From the NCBI GenBank assembly GCA_025200525.1, contig CM045762.1:30167600-30231599 (forward strand): 64,000 nt of DNA. The letters are read 5' to 3'. Position 1 is the stretch's first letter. Each line of letters begins with the position of its first letter. The DNA is from Camellia lanceoleosa. Lineage: Eukaryota > Streptophyta > Magnoliopsida > Ericales > Theaceae. The notes under the pieces are model-generated. The model was not told where the DNA came from. It saw only the letters and a program-made list of their open reading frames with translations, and did no database searches. A program made the position numbers and the translations under genes. Shown here piece by piece: positions 11,280-23,021 of the stretch.

Positions 11280-12430
11280 AATGTTTAGGCCCAAAAGAAG
11301 CATTAACAGCTATGGCTGAGGTTCATGAAGGCATCTGTGGTGCTCATCAACCTGGTGTAAAGATGAGATGGTTGCTTCGAAGTCATTCCTATTATTGGCC
11401 AACTATCCTTAAAAATTGCATAGAATATGCAAAGGGTTGCCAGGCATGTCAAAAGCATGGCACAATAAGGCATGTGCCCATAATTGACCTACATGCAGTA
11501 GTGAAGCCTTGGCCATTTAGAGGATGGGCCATGGATATGATTGGAAAAATACACCCACCTTCTTCGAAGCATCATTGTTTCATACTAGTGGCCACTGATT
11601 ACTTCACTAAGTGGGTCGAAGCCAAGCCATACAAGGCTGTAGACCAGACAGAGGTCATTGGGTTCATTAAAGATTTGATCCATAGATTTGGCATCCCACA
11701 AACCATAACTGTGGATAATGGGACTGTGTTTGATGGGAAAATGGTGAAGTCTTTTGTGGCAGAGTTTGGAATTAGCCTTGTTAATTCCACACCCTATTAT
11801 GCACAAGCCAATGGTCAAGCTGAATCATCCAACAAGTCCTTGAAAAAAGGAATTCAAAAAGTTGTGGAGGATAATCCCAGGGATTGGCATAACCTTTTGT
11901 TGGATGTCTTGTGGGCTTACAGAACTTCCCCAAGGTCAAGCACAGGAGTCACTCCTTATGCCTTAGTATATGGGCATGATGCAGTTTTACCTGTGGAAAT
12001 CAATGTTAAATCTTTGAGGGTAAGATGCCAAGATCCGTTAGATCTTGAGCAGTACCATCAAAGTATGTGCTTGGAGTTAAAAGGCATAGATGAAGCCAGG
12101 ATTTTGGCGTTAAATAACATTCTTTTCCAAAAGAAGAAAGCAGCCAAGAATTATAATAAGAAAATTAAGCACATTGGTTTTGATGAAGGTGATTTGGTAT
12201 GGAAAATAATACTCCCAATAGGAATTAAAAGCCATAAGTTTGGCAAATGGTCACCTAACTGGGAAGGACCATATCAAATTCATAGAGTTCTGCCTTTTAG
12301 AGCATACCATTTGAGAAATTTGAATGGGTACATACATCCCAAAAAGATTAATGGCAGATATTTGAAGCCTTATTTTCCAACCATTTGGGAAACACAAGGA
12401 ATAAAATGGGCATTAAGTACAAGAACATAA
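11273..12430 (+). CDS. Integrase of element A (frame intact within the domain)
   Basis: Integrase, which joins element DNA to the host chromosome. Zinc-binding HHCC: VHEGICGAHQ, then CQACQKHG. The catalytic core has VATDYFTKW (D), TVDNGTVFDG (D) and NGQAESSNKSL (E), so the DDE set is complete. A C-terminal domain with KWSPNWEGPYQIHRV and YLKPYFPTIW ends at 12430. No chromodomain is seen. It is out of frame with RNase H upstream because of the G10 run, and no start codon of its own is expected. It ends 69 bases before the convergent antisense gene. Confidence 0.85.
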   Translation: MLECLGPKEALTAMAEVHEGICGAHQPGVKMRWLLRSHSYYWPTILKNCIEYAKGCQACQKHGTIRHVPIIDLHAVVKPWPFRGWAMDMIGKIHPPSSKHHCFILVATDYFTKWVEAKPYKAVDQTEVIGFIKDLIHRFGIPQTITVDNGTVFDGKMVKSFVAEFGISLVNSTPYYAQANGQAESSNKSLKKGIQKVVEDNPRDWHNLLLDVLWAYRTSPRSSTGVTPYALVYGHDAVLPVEINVKSLRVRCQDPLDLEQYHQSMCLELKGIDEARILALNNILFQKKKAAKNYNKKIKHIGFDEGDLVWKIILPIGIKSHKFGKWSPNWEGPYQIHRVLPFRAYHLRNLNGYIHPKKINGRYLKPYFPTIWETQGIKWALSTRT

Positions 12431-12499
12431 GACTGCTCAAATGATAGACAAAAATTTATTCTTTCATAAAGAATTAAGTACAGTTTGCCACAAATTGGC

Positions 12500-15400
12500 C
12501 TAGAAATCGTTACAGTGTCTTAATTGTTTTTGTACAATCGATTTCCTATTGTTAAGTGAGGCAAATAGTTGAATAGCTGTAGCCATGTCTTCTTTTCGAT
12601 CAGTCAGTCCTTGGTTGGTGATTTGCAATTTGGTATCAGTTCGGACTAAGGCTTGATTTACTGCAGCCCACTCCTCTTCAAGCTGAGCTTTCTTTTCCAG
12701 CAGCTGGACTCGAAAGTGGGAGGCAGAAGAGTGTTGTTCTTTCAGAGTTGATACTTCGGTATGCACTTGGGAAACAAAACTCTGATCTCTAGCCAGTTTC
12801 TTATCTACAGCCTTGGCAGCATGACAAATGTTGAGGTAGAAATCGACAGTGGCTGCTGCCTGAGATAGGTGACTTGAAACATTCATACCGAACTGCTCAG
12901 CAACTTTGCAGCATTGGAGGAACCCATTTCTAATTATAGGCCTTTGCAGAGCCTCGAAGGGAATCCTCGAAAAAGAAATTAACAGTTCCAGGCATGTGTC
13001 TAGGTCTATCAAAGGTGCAGAAGGCTTGCTGCTGGAGGAAGAAGAACTCTAAAAAATTTCCAGCAAGGAGTCAGCCAAGACTAATGGCTCAGCTTCAGCA
13101 TTGAATGTTGGAGAGGTAGAGGTTATGTCGAAGAGACTAGCTAGTCTGGCTTCAAAGATGTCTACCTCATTCGAAGACATAAGGGGTGCAGAAAAGGTTA
13201 TGGTAGAAGGCACAGAGGACTGCATGGGGATAGGAGAAATGGATGGAGCATCTTTGGCAGTCTCTATGGTCTTAGCCACCAACGAATCAAGTGAGGAGGG
13301 GCTTGAAGTAGGCAAAGGTGATGAATTATGAGTTGGAGAACTACCAGCACCCTCAATTCGGGAATTAACTGCCTTCGAAGAAGAGGTAGCAGTTGGAATT
13401 TCCTTGGAAGGAGAGGGAGGAGCAAGGCTCGGAAGAGAAGTGAATTGAGGGACAGGATCAGTGGTTGTTGCTGCAAAAGGAGAAATATAAAGTAATGTTA
13501 AATCTCAATATTAAAGATTTGACAAGAAAAGAATAAAGGCATGAAGGAAATTACTTGTTCCAGAAGCGCTGGCACTGATGGGAGAGCTGCGAAGGGAGTA
13601 ATTTCGGCAATCTGTTGCTCTCTTGTCATTTCCCTTGGTAATGCATCAGCAGCAGCAGCTTCCTTTCTTAGAAATTGTTGCTGCCGTCTCTTCTCAGCCC
13701 TTTCGAAGACAACTATGGCCTTGGAATGTTCTTGTTCTACGGCCTTAGCAGTTGCTTCATGGATGGGATCTTTAACCAAGCCAGTAGCTGAAGCAGTCAC
13801 TTTCCTTCTCTTTTCTATTGCTTGGGCAATTGTCTCGGAATCAGAATCTTCAGCGAAATTATCAGAAGAGACAATAATCTTTCTTCTCTTTTTTCTCTGA
13901 ATTGGTATTGTCCGCTCCTCCATTGTCTTCTCAACTTCTTTAGTCTGAGATCCGGATTCCCCAAAAATGAGCTCCTCTTCTGCTTCCCTAGCAGCCGTCT
14001 CCTCTTGAGCCAAATCAGTCACTCTTTTCTTTCTTTTCAAGAGAGACTCCTGCTCTTGATCTTCTTCTTCTTTTTCCTTTACTTGAAACTCAGATTTTTC
14101 CTTTTCTAGCTCAAGGAGTCTCCTCTTCTTTTGCTATTGACCACCTTCACAGAAGAAGAATTAAAAATAAAATAACAAGCATTATGTAGAAGGTCGAAGG
14201 AAAGAAAACAAAGGTATATACCTTTCTTCGAAGCAGCTCGAACAACTTTAGGAGGAGTTAAGGCAGTAGGAGTAGACTGAGTTGTAGCAGGTACTGCAGT
14301 TGAAGCAGCGGAAGAAATGACAATCCCAGCTCCTTTGGGCTTGGGTACATCTAACACCTTTAGTAGGTTTTGAGGTGAAATGGCCAAATAGACTTCCATA
14401 TTGCTCACCCACCAATTTTGGTATCTCTTCAATATAGTACCTTGAGGAATGAAAGAGGTGTACTCAAAATTGGCCAAGTCATCTATAAACTTGAAGGTTG
14501 CCTCTTCTAACCTCAATTTCCGAACCTTCAAATCCCTCCTAGTAAGGCTCAGGTTGGTGTTGCTGCAGAGAGGTATTGGGACCCCTTCTATGAAGCCAAA
14601 TTGTCTAGCAAACTGAGCAGGACAATATGGCTCAGCTATGCATTTATAAGCTCTGGGGTTCGTGGTCTTGATAAATAGCTCTCTAGGAATCAGAAGGGAA
14701 GCCCATATATCCTTGTGAGCAGGCAAGGCACAGAGCCTATCACTTAGGAAATTATTCAACCAAGTTGGACCAATGCTGGGTTCGAAGGGACGGAAATGGT
14801 GAATAGGAAGGGCAACTGGAAGTTGATGGAAGAAAGAGAAAGAAAAGGCAAAAGTAGAGGGAGAAAGTGAAGCATTGGCCAGTCTTATGCCATGGGTAAG
14901 AGAGTGTAGCCTAGAAAATTTAAGGCATTTGGATTGTAATTCAGTAAAGTAGGCGAAAAGCCAAAGCTAAAGGATCCAGAATGGACCTCCTTGATTAGCA
15001 TCTAAAGGTTTTTCACAAAAGAGGGAGCAAACTCTATACACATGGCCTAGAACATATGGGGCCAAGGCTACCCTTTTCTGCAAAACAAGGGCTTTGGCAG
15101 GAGGGGCAAATTCAGGCATGATTCTTTGGGAGGAAATGCAAAAGAGGAATTTCCAAAGCCAATATAACAAGAAGGAAAAGAATTCCCTATCAGTTACCAG
15201 GCCCTCTTTTTTATTCTCAGTTTTAACAAAATCATTGTAAGATGAGTTAAGAGAGGGGAGGGAGAAAGGGACTGCTAAATCAGAGAAATCTGGTGTAATG
15301 GGAGTGCCAATAGGGGATACTCCTAGTAAATGGCAAATGTCAAGAATAGTAGGGGCCATCATCCCACATCTAAATTGAAAGAAATTGAAGATGGGGTTCA

Positions 15401-15851
15401 AAAAACATAAGGTAGCAGGAATTAGGAAAGGGTCTTCTGAGATAGTTACCCTAGATAGTCGAAGAGCATCAAAAAGACAGAGCTCTTGAAGGTCCAGTGT
15501 CCTAGCAGGGACAACCCGGTCGTACCATTCTTGCCACTCCGGTCTCATCGTGGGCCAGCATCGGTGAGGGCGATTGATTCTCCAGCTCCTCCAGTCGAGA
15601 CCACCCTCATAAAGGAGACATTGGTTCTCCAAACGTGGATACAGGGCGTGAAGCTCAATAAGAATCTCCTTGAATATGGGCCCGAGCACGTAGTCTTGCA
15701 GCATATGGTGACGAGGGACAAAGATACGCCCATCGATAGCGCTTTCCTCCCCAGCCTTGTACTTCTCACATTCTGCATCAATAAGCCTTTTTAAGGCCAC
15801 AAATAAGCTCACACGCTCTATGATTGGCACTTCTGGTGAAGAAGAAGCCAT
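12500..15851 (-). pseudogene. Antisense gene 1 of element A: plant mobile domain plus coiled coil, three exons
   Basis: Read on the minus strand from the ATG at 15851 (MASSSPEVPI). Exon 1 (15851-14222) holds a PMD-like domain: FRCGMMAPTILDICHLLGV, GGPFWIL followed after a TAG (14967) by LWLFAYF, and ARQFGFIEGVP. Intron 14221-14145 is GT-AG and phase 1. Exon 2 (14144-13555) is rich in K, E and Q with RKKRRK (a likely nuclear signal) and a TAG at 14134. Intron 13554-13471 is GT-AG, but a one-base loss near 13590 must be assumed to keep phase. Exon 3 (13470-12500) is S/P-rich, then coiled coil, with a TAG at 13049. The total is about 1060 codons. PMD is known in host MAIN/MAIL proteins and in some retrotransposons; its role here is unknown. 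Confidence 0.75.
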
Positions 15852-16973
15852 TGATAATACGTTTTTCCGGAAAGTGAAGAAGGGAATAGAGGGGAGTGGA
15901 AGACTGATGAGGGTTTGTATGCTAAAAGCGTAAGTAATTCTAGAACGCGAAACAAAAGGGTTTAAAGCTTTTTGTGTCTGAAAGATATATTGCGTAAGTC
16001 GCAAAGTACTAAAAGTACGAATACGAGGAGTTTCGTCCAAATCTGATAGGTTTTGGAGGGAAGAGCACATTCCGGATGTTGATGCCAGCTTCGAAATAAG
16101 ATATTTGGCTTCGAAACCAGATTTTGGCGCCAAAAATCAAACAACAATGGCTTCGAATTGCAGAAGCCGGCTTCGAAGCATACTAGATGCTTAAAAATGC
16201 AAGAATACTCAAGGGTGGGTTTGCTTAGAAGAGATCAAAGACCTGTAATAGGTTTCTTAACAAAAGTAATACCCTTGAGGCAAAACTTAAGGCCTCTTAA
16301 GGATGTGAATTGTTGTTCGAAACATCTAAACCAATAGTTAGTTTGTATATACACAGAGAATTGTTTGTTCGGTTAAAACAGTGTACCCCAAGGGCAATTT
16401 CCATATTGTTGTAAGTATGGACTGTTGCAAAACTAGTCAGTATTAACCATGACTATATTTTGGTTATGATTAAAACAGGCTTTGAGGAGAAAGATTGTTA
16501 AAATTCGAAGCACCAATTCCAAACAAAAATCAACAAGAGTTGGTAACCATAGTCCATAGATTGGACAATTCATCTCAGCATCCTTATTGGAATTAATTGG
16601 ATCTATATTCGAAGGATAAGATTGTTAAATTCGAAACACTGATTCTAAATGAAAATCAGCAGAATTGTCAATTCTATTCCAAAAGTTGGAAGAATCATGT
16701 TGATTTTAGTGTTTTAACAATTGTGTCCAGTTTCGAAGAATGAGTTTGTTCAGTTCGAAGCTCTGAATTGGCTTTTAAAAACAAAAGGAAACAAGGTCAA
16801 ACAATGCCAAATACAGAAGAATTTTGTTTGTATTCAAGCCAAGGCAATTACATCGAATAACCCTATCTGGGTATAAACTCAAGCTCATAAAAATAAGGAA
16901 TGGAATAAATAACAAGATCATGAAATTTAGTCCAACAGTGATCAATGAATTTTTGTTCTTTCTTTATTATATC
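15852..16973. other. Spacer between the two antisense genes of element A
   Basis: No credible gene. The minus-strand frame is open upstream of 15851 to about 16133 but lacks coding character and is probably 5' untranslated sequence. From 16200 to 16900 the DNA is AT-rich, with many TTCGAA words and a loosely repeated segment (GAAGGATAAGATTGTTAAATTCGAA-like text at about 16485 and 16610). Confidence 0.5.
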
Positions 16974-18226
16974 TTATATTTCTTCTAATGTTGGCTGCAT
17001 GAGTTGATGTGCTCTCACTTCGTAGTAGAGCTCTTCAGCCTTTATTTCGAAGGCTTCCTCTCTCAATCTTTGTTCCGATTCATCTATGACCAAATCATCC
17101 CAATACGCAGAATCTTTATTCTTGAAATCATCGAATTCTTCGATGAAGTTCTCTGCTTCATACTGGGCATGAATTCGAAGAGACGAAAGTTGGTCTAAAG
17201 ATTGTGTAGTGGCCATAGAATTTCGATGCTAGTAGAGGAGCAATGGAAGTTGGTCCAGGAACATATGAAGTTCTGCTTGGGCAAGGGAATTAAGGACATG
17301 GCTCCTAGTCAGAATATCACAAGCCCATTGAAAGTTCTTGAGAGGGACTGCGTCCTCAAGAACATTGAAAAGCAAGTGAGAGAAAGCTGCAAGCAGAAGT
17401 TGAGCTTGTTTCCGCTTAGTGGGAGTAGGGAATGGTGGAGGTTTGTAAGGTGGAAAGACTTCATTTATGGGGAGAGCAAGCCTCAGTTTCTCTGTCCAGC
17501 AAAGAGCTGGTGAAGGAGAAGGTGTACATGCTTCTACTTCAGAAGATGGAGAAGAAGGTGTGGATGCTTCTATTATGAGAGATGGCACGGGGGTGGAAGA
17601 AACAAAGGCATTAATATAATCAAGCCAATCAGAAGAACAAATCTTCGCCTTTTGGGCTAAGAATGATGGGTTGTACCCTTGTATCTCTTCTGGGCGTCGG
17701 GCAACAAGCACTGTCGTTGTGGGCATGGAAGATGTATACCATGCCACAAGCAGATTCTCCTCCAAACTACGTCGATGGTCGATGGGCACATAGGGGTAGA
17801 CCACTGAACTTCGAGTGTAGGAAGGGAACTCCAAAGGGTCAATGAACTCAACAAAATGATGGTTGATTCGTTCCCTCAAATCATAAGTCTCAGGGGTTAA
17901 CCAACTTGTCCAGTCAGAAACCCTAGAAGATGAAGAAGTTACAGCTTTATCCCATGCAGAGGTCTGTGAAGAAGAGTTTCCCAAGTCCATATTTGTAACT
18001 TTCTGAATCAAAGATTTGGGAATAGTTTGTTCGAAGCACAAGAGTGAGTCAGAGGAGGAACTTCTTGTATCTATATTTGCAAGTTTCTGAATCGAAAGAT
18101 TAAGAGCAATGTGTTCGTAATCCAAAGGTCGATAATTGATGCATGAAAATTCTTTCGAGGAAGAACAGCATCATCATATGACTCTTCGTGTGCTCGATCA
18201 ATGGAGGAGAAAGTTGATTCGGCCAT
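16974..18226 (-). pseudogene. Antisense gene 2 of element A: unrecognised ORF
   Basis: Read from the ATG at 18226 (MAESTFSSIDRAHEE). A one-base shift near 18130 moves it into the long frame 18125-16974, which has one in-frame TAG at 17229 and ends at 16974. Near the N-terminus are SSSSDS runs. A conserved-looking core reads WTSWLTPETYDLRERINHHF and VYPYVPIDHRRSLEENLL. Then come two S/P-rich tracts (about 17600-17500), a PPYKPPPFPTP segment, a leucine-rich helix, and an acidic end with E/D-rich helices. I do not recognise the family. It lies between the 3' LTR and antisense gene 1, on the same strand as gene 1, and could be a second cistron or a separate exon set. Confidence 0.6.
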
Positions 18227-18410
18227 AGAAGGAGTATCAGTCTGTGCGAGTGCTAAGGTATTGGGGCGTTCACAAGATTGAAAGTGAATTAATGCAAGTG
18301 ATCATCAATAAATGACGGTTGCATTTCCAGAATTTAGACCCCATGCACGTTCTAAAAAACGCGGGAAAAAAAGCTTTGATCCACTAATATCACCAAGTAT
18401 TGGGTATATT

Positions 18411-18424
18411 AGTGCGGGGGTTAA
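18411..18424 (+). other. Polypurine tract region of element A
   Basis: AGTGCGGGGGTTAA directly before TGTTGG, the 3' LTR start. It is the plus-strand primer site candidate, short but correctly placed. Confidence 0.55.
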
Positions 18425-18926
18425 TGTTGGTTACATATTTTGTAAAAGCCAGTTACGATTCAACACGTGGCAGAGTAAGGGTAATATAGGAAGACTATTC
18501 AAGCCTTTGATCCTGATTGTACACGTGGCAGTTAATATTGGTTCTCACAAGATCTGAGTAGCATTGGATCAGTAACGAGATGCAAGGTGACGTGGCTTCA
18601 ACGGTTACCCACATTCAAATTCAAATATAGGAGGGAAGCCTAACTGTAAGTGATGGCGTGGTGGAACTACTTATAAGGCAGCATGATCAGCGATCATAGA
18701 GGGCAGTTCGACGGTTTGAAGTGCAGTTTGAAGGTCATCCTTGACAAGTATAAATAGCAGGGAAGCCCCCAGAAAAAGCCCCAGACTCAGATCCAACAAA
18801 CTAGTCATTTACTTCATATCTTCCTTTTCAGTTTTACATTTCCAGTTTTTACATTTCCTGCACTTTAAATACCTGTTCTTTACATTCCTGCACTTTAAAT
18901 ACCTGTTTTTTACATTCCTGCACTGT
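18425..18926 (+). repeat. 3' LTR of element A, cut by element B
   Basis: Begins TGTTGG. From 18690 it matches the 5' LTR, including the TATA box at 18749. It carries one extra copy of a ~27-bp unit (TACCTGTTCTTTACATTCC-like) near 18890-18920. It breaks off after CACTGT at 18926, where element B starts. The missing right part (matching 231-524) is not seen elsewhere in the window. Confidence 0.85.
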
Positions 18927-21900
18927 TGTAAACACCCCATTTTGACCAGCCCTAAGACTTGGGCACTTTGTTTTGACCACCCTCACCAAAAAAAATAAAA
19001 AAATAAATCAAATTGAAATTTTAATCCCAAACCTCACTTATTTTGGCCAAATTAGTTTATATCATATAGTTTATTATTTTTTTGTATTTTATAATTTTAT
19101 ATGTTTTTATATAATTTGATGTATGTGTATATATTTTGAGGTGGTGTATTTTAGAAATAAAAAAATAACAAAAAGAAAACAAAAAAAAATAAAAAACAAA
19201 AAAAAAATGAAAAAAGAAAATAAAGAAAAGAAAAAGAGAGGGTCAGGTGATGATAAGTTTTGAGTGGAAAATAATTCAGTGGAGTGGGACTCAATTTGGT
19301 GAAATAAGTTTGAAAAATGGTGGAGGAATTTGAAAATAAAATATATACAACTTTCGGTGGAGATAGATTAGAATTGTGGAGAAAACAAAACAAAAAAGAA
19401 AAAAAAGAAGAGTGAAGATGACAGATAAGTTGGACTTTTAAAAGCATACATGGATACAGCTCACAGGGGGCCTCTGTCTCTCCACTTTGATTTTAAAAAT
19501 GTAAAGCAAAAGAGAGGTTCACATGGCCGGGGAGGTCTTCAAGGCATGGAGTGATATGTTTGTTTAATAAAAACAACACATGCAGACAGCACTACATGTC
19601 ATCTCTCTCCCTCTGGAATATAAACACACATACATACACGGCCTCTCTCTCTAAAAAAAAAAAAAGAAACCCGCCCATCTCTCTCTCTCTTGGCTAGCAC
19701 ATACACCTCCAATGCACACCGTTCCAATGCACACCCACACACGGCAAACATTACATAGCCACACAACTCAATCTCTCTTCCTCTCACTCTCGGCACCTCA
19801 CTGATACACCATCACCAACACACACACCCACCACTCTCAACACCCATCACAGACCAAGCACACACACACGGTTTAGAGAGAGAGAGGGAGGGAGAGAATC
19901 ACACAGCCACACCACCCCCTCTCTCTCTCTCGGCTTGGGGAGAGAATGAGGAGAAAAAGGATTTTAGCACTACACGGGTTCACACAGAGAGAGAGAGGTT
20001 AGGGAGAGAAAGGTGAGAGAGAGGAGACCACGGCTACACCACCAACTTCATCTTCTCACAGCACACACGGGCATGGAGACCATAGAAACCCATTTCTCTC
20101 TCCCTCCCTCTCGGCACCTCACTGACAGACCACAACACTCTAACACACACAACACACACTCTCTGATATACACACGCACACGACACCCATGCACACAACA
20201 CCCAGCTAACACACACATCTACCCAACACACCATACACCTCTCACTCACAGCAGCTCACACACGCACCCATGCACACAGGCACACAGCAGCATACACATA
20301 CCATTGACACTCAATACACACGGGTTTAGAGAGAGAGGGGGAAGGAGACCATGAACACACACAACACACAACACACACGACAGGCCCAGCACACACCCAC
20401 GGGGGAGGGGGGGAGATAACATACCTCTTCTCTCACTCTCATCTCTCTTTAGCTGGGTCTCTCTCTCTCTCCACACATTCACACACACATGACTCACACG
20501 ACCACCACCACTACCATGCATACACGGTACACACACACACACATACTGATATAGGAAGCTGCACACACACACACAAGATATATGCATGGAGAGGGAGTGC
20601 CCTTGATCAAGGCTAAAAACACAAACACACTGATATACACACCACACCCATTCTCTCTCTCTGCAGTTTTGGTGTTGAAAAATATAAAGAGATGCAAACA
20701 GACACATGCACTAGCTCTCTCTCTCTAGCTCTCTCTCTCGGCAGAGGGTTGGAGTACAAAAAAAAGAAAACAAAGACAACCATACACACACAGATCACAC
20801 ACATGGAGACAGTTAACACACTCACAAAACCGACATGGACTCTCTCTCTCTCTTGAGTTTTTGAATCAACACAAGCAGCCCCTATTTTACTTTTGCTTCG
20901 CTGGAGAAAAATAAAGTCATGGTTATTGGGCCGTAAAGTTGTGGGATTCTAGTGTTGCAGAATAATAACCCATGTGGATGTCATTCATTTTGGGTTGGTG
21001 CATTTTTGATTGGTCAGTGGGCCGGCTTGACAGTGGGCCGATTTTGTTTGAGTGTTGATGGGGACTCCATTGAAGATAAATACATGGGCTGAGGCATGAG
21101 GACCGATGGTTATTTGCAAGTTGATGAATGGCCAGGGATTTTAAACTTTTATTTTTTTTTATTTTTGATTTTGAGTGTTTTGGTGAGGTTTTATTTTGTT
21201 TTATTATTTCTTCCTCCTCTTTTATTTGGATCTGTAATATTTAAATGATTGTAATAATCCCCTACCCCGCTTCTTTCTATCCCATTCTTTTATCGCTTTC
21301 CCTAATACATATGTATATATATCTGACATGCCATGCATATCCATGCTTTACATTCATGTCTCATGCATTAAGATTCGGCTACATTTACATGTGTGGATTT
21401 AATCAATTCTTCTGTGATTCTATGCGCTACCTCATGTTATTGAGATGATTCACATGTCATATCTTAGAAGCCGAATCTTTAGCTGCATCTCATGAGTGAA
21501 TTGCATTAGGATTTTGTATATAAGATCATGCATATTTTACTAACTTTGTTTTGTAGTTGTTCGAGGGACATCGGTCAATCTGTGAGTTTTTATGCTTTAA
21601 CATCCCTTTTGTGTGTGGTTTTCTTATTATGTTTAGTATCCTACCATGTGGCTATTTGCTTAAGTGATAAACTGTTTGAATGCCTGTGGATGAAGGCTTG
21701 TTGCTTGAATTGGAATGATTCAACGAATATACGTTTAAGCCCACTTTGTAGTGGCAAATTCACAAACTTTAAGCCCACTTGATGGTGGCAAAATCAAACC
21801 GTTTTCGAAACAAACATGAGATTAAATTGTTCCAATTTGAGCAAACTAGTCTATACTTGTATGCTTCATATAGTAAATTTTAGGATTTACTAAAATAATC

Positions 21901-22283
21901 AGAACATGAACATATAAAGAAAATAAAATTCATATCATGGTTTAGTAAAGGCCGGTCTTTTGATCGGGTGAGCGGGGGTGCTCATTATTGACCTTCCCCT
22001 CTCATACCTAAGGTTCCGAGCCAAGCATCCTTGGTTACGACGAACAGTGGCCTTGGCACTGAGTCATGGGTTTCCTAATTTCTCAAAATATTAGGTGGCG
22101 ACTCTGAGTTCTGATGACGCAGTCCATTTTTGACAAAATTGCAATAAAATGGATTTTCAATAAAAGTTTTCAAATCTGGACTCTCGTCTACGTTTCACAT
22201 TGCACTCGTGAGACTTGAGATCAAAGAGATCTCTGGGGTCCGAACTGTTTAACGCGCGCGGGTACCCCCCCGGGCATGTTATA
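18927..22283 (+). repeat. 5' LTR of element B (3.36 kb)
   Basis: Starts TGTAAACACCCC and ends GCATGTTATA just before the PBS. Its start and its last 330 bases (from about 21950) match S1 in order and wording, so the two are related families. The preceding bases ACTGT (18922-18926) are the expected TSD. A CA/CT-rich block fills 19590-20870. Confidence 0.82.
19590..20870. repeat. CA/CT-rich low-complexity block in the element B LTR
   Basis: About 1.3 kb dominated by CACACA and CTCTCT runs with short unique words between, strongly purine/pyrimidine biased by strand. It produces long accidental reading frames rich in C, V and R on the minus strand, which I do not call genes. Confidence 0.8.
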
Positions 22284-22288
22284 GTTTC

Positions 22289-22306
22289 TGGCGACTCTGC
22301 TGGGGA
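22289..22306 (+). other. Primer binding site of element B
   Basis: TGGCGACTCTGCTGGGGA, five bases after the LTR end. This is the primer site type described for Ogre elements (tRNA-Arg). A partial copy (GGTGGCGACTCTG) lies about 190 bases upstream inside the LTR. Confidence 0.8.
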
Positions 22307-23021
22307 TTTATGAAACCTTGACTCGAACTCTATGATATGACTTTTATTTTCAAATTATATGTTTATTGCATTGCATGCATTGGTGCACTTAAAGTTCCTG
22401 TGTTGCCCAGATACTGGTGGGAACACAGGCATACTTTTTGTGACACTACACCTATCTCTACGTTACTTTCGAGGCCTTGTGTTTTAATCTTTTGAGATCT
22501 GAAAGTTCTCAGACTTTAAAGATAGGCTATTTGACTCTTCTGATTTCCTGGGATCTTCATTGGTTATGACTCAAAGGACTCTTTGGTAACGTCACCTTGA
22601 CTTTAACCCTTAGAGTAGAGCTAACCTTGTACATATAGTGAACTATAGTACCTTTCAAAATTAGGACAGGATGCTCTCCCATTTCTAGGATGTATGATAC
22701 CGCTTGTTTGAATAGTGAACCATAGATCATTTCAAAAGCTAGGACAGGATAATCCTACCCTCCATAGGACTGTTTGTTCTCTTTTCTGCTTTATGTGCAA
22801 TGTATTGGATCTATACAGGGGTTTTCAAATTCGAATGAGTGGTTCAAGTTGTTCAGTTTAGCACTATTACTTCAAAAACAAAAAAAAATAACAAAAACAT
22901 AAAATCAAAAAAATTTTTTTAAAACAAAATATAAAAAAAGAAAAAAAAATGCCGATATCCCACAAAGTCGACCATCTCTGTGATTGAGGAGTGACCACCT
23001 GTTGATTGCACAGGCTTTATT

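Larger units (their letters stand above)
1..18926 (+). mobile_element. Element A: Tat-lineage Ty3/gypsy retrotransposon, 5' end cut by window
   Basis: A long LTR retrotransposon on the + strand. Bases 1 to about 230 recur at 18690-18926, giving the two LTRs. The order is LTR, PBS, gag, protease, RT, RNase H, a second RNase H, integrase, then antisense genes, PPT and 3' LTR. The domain order, the second RNase H after the first, and antisense cargo downstream of integrase fit the Tat branch. By eye the LTRs differ at about seven positions plus an indel in some 230 bases, so it is not recent. Two later insertions lie in it: S1 in gag-pol and B in the 3' LTR. In-frame stops and a frameshift make it non-functional. 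Confidence 0.9.

Noticed and set aside
19151..19447. Minus-strand frame with F/L-rich, membrane-like text
   Set aside because: It comes from an A-rich tract read as TTT and CTT codons.
20034..20825. Long minus-strand frames rich in C and V
   Set aside because: They are products of CACACA/CTCTCT simple sequence and have no domain or balanced composition.
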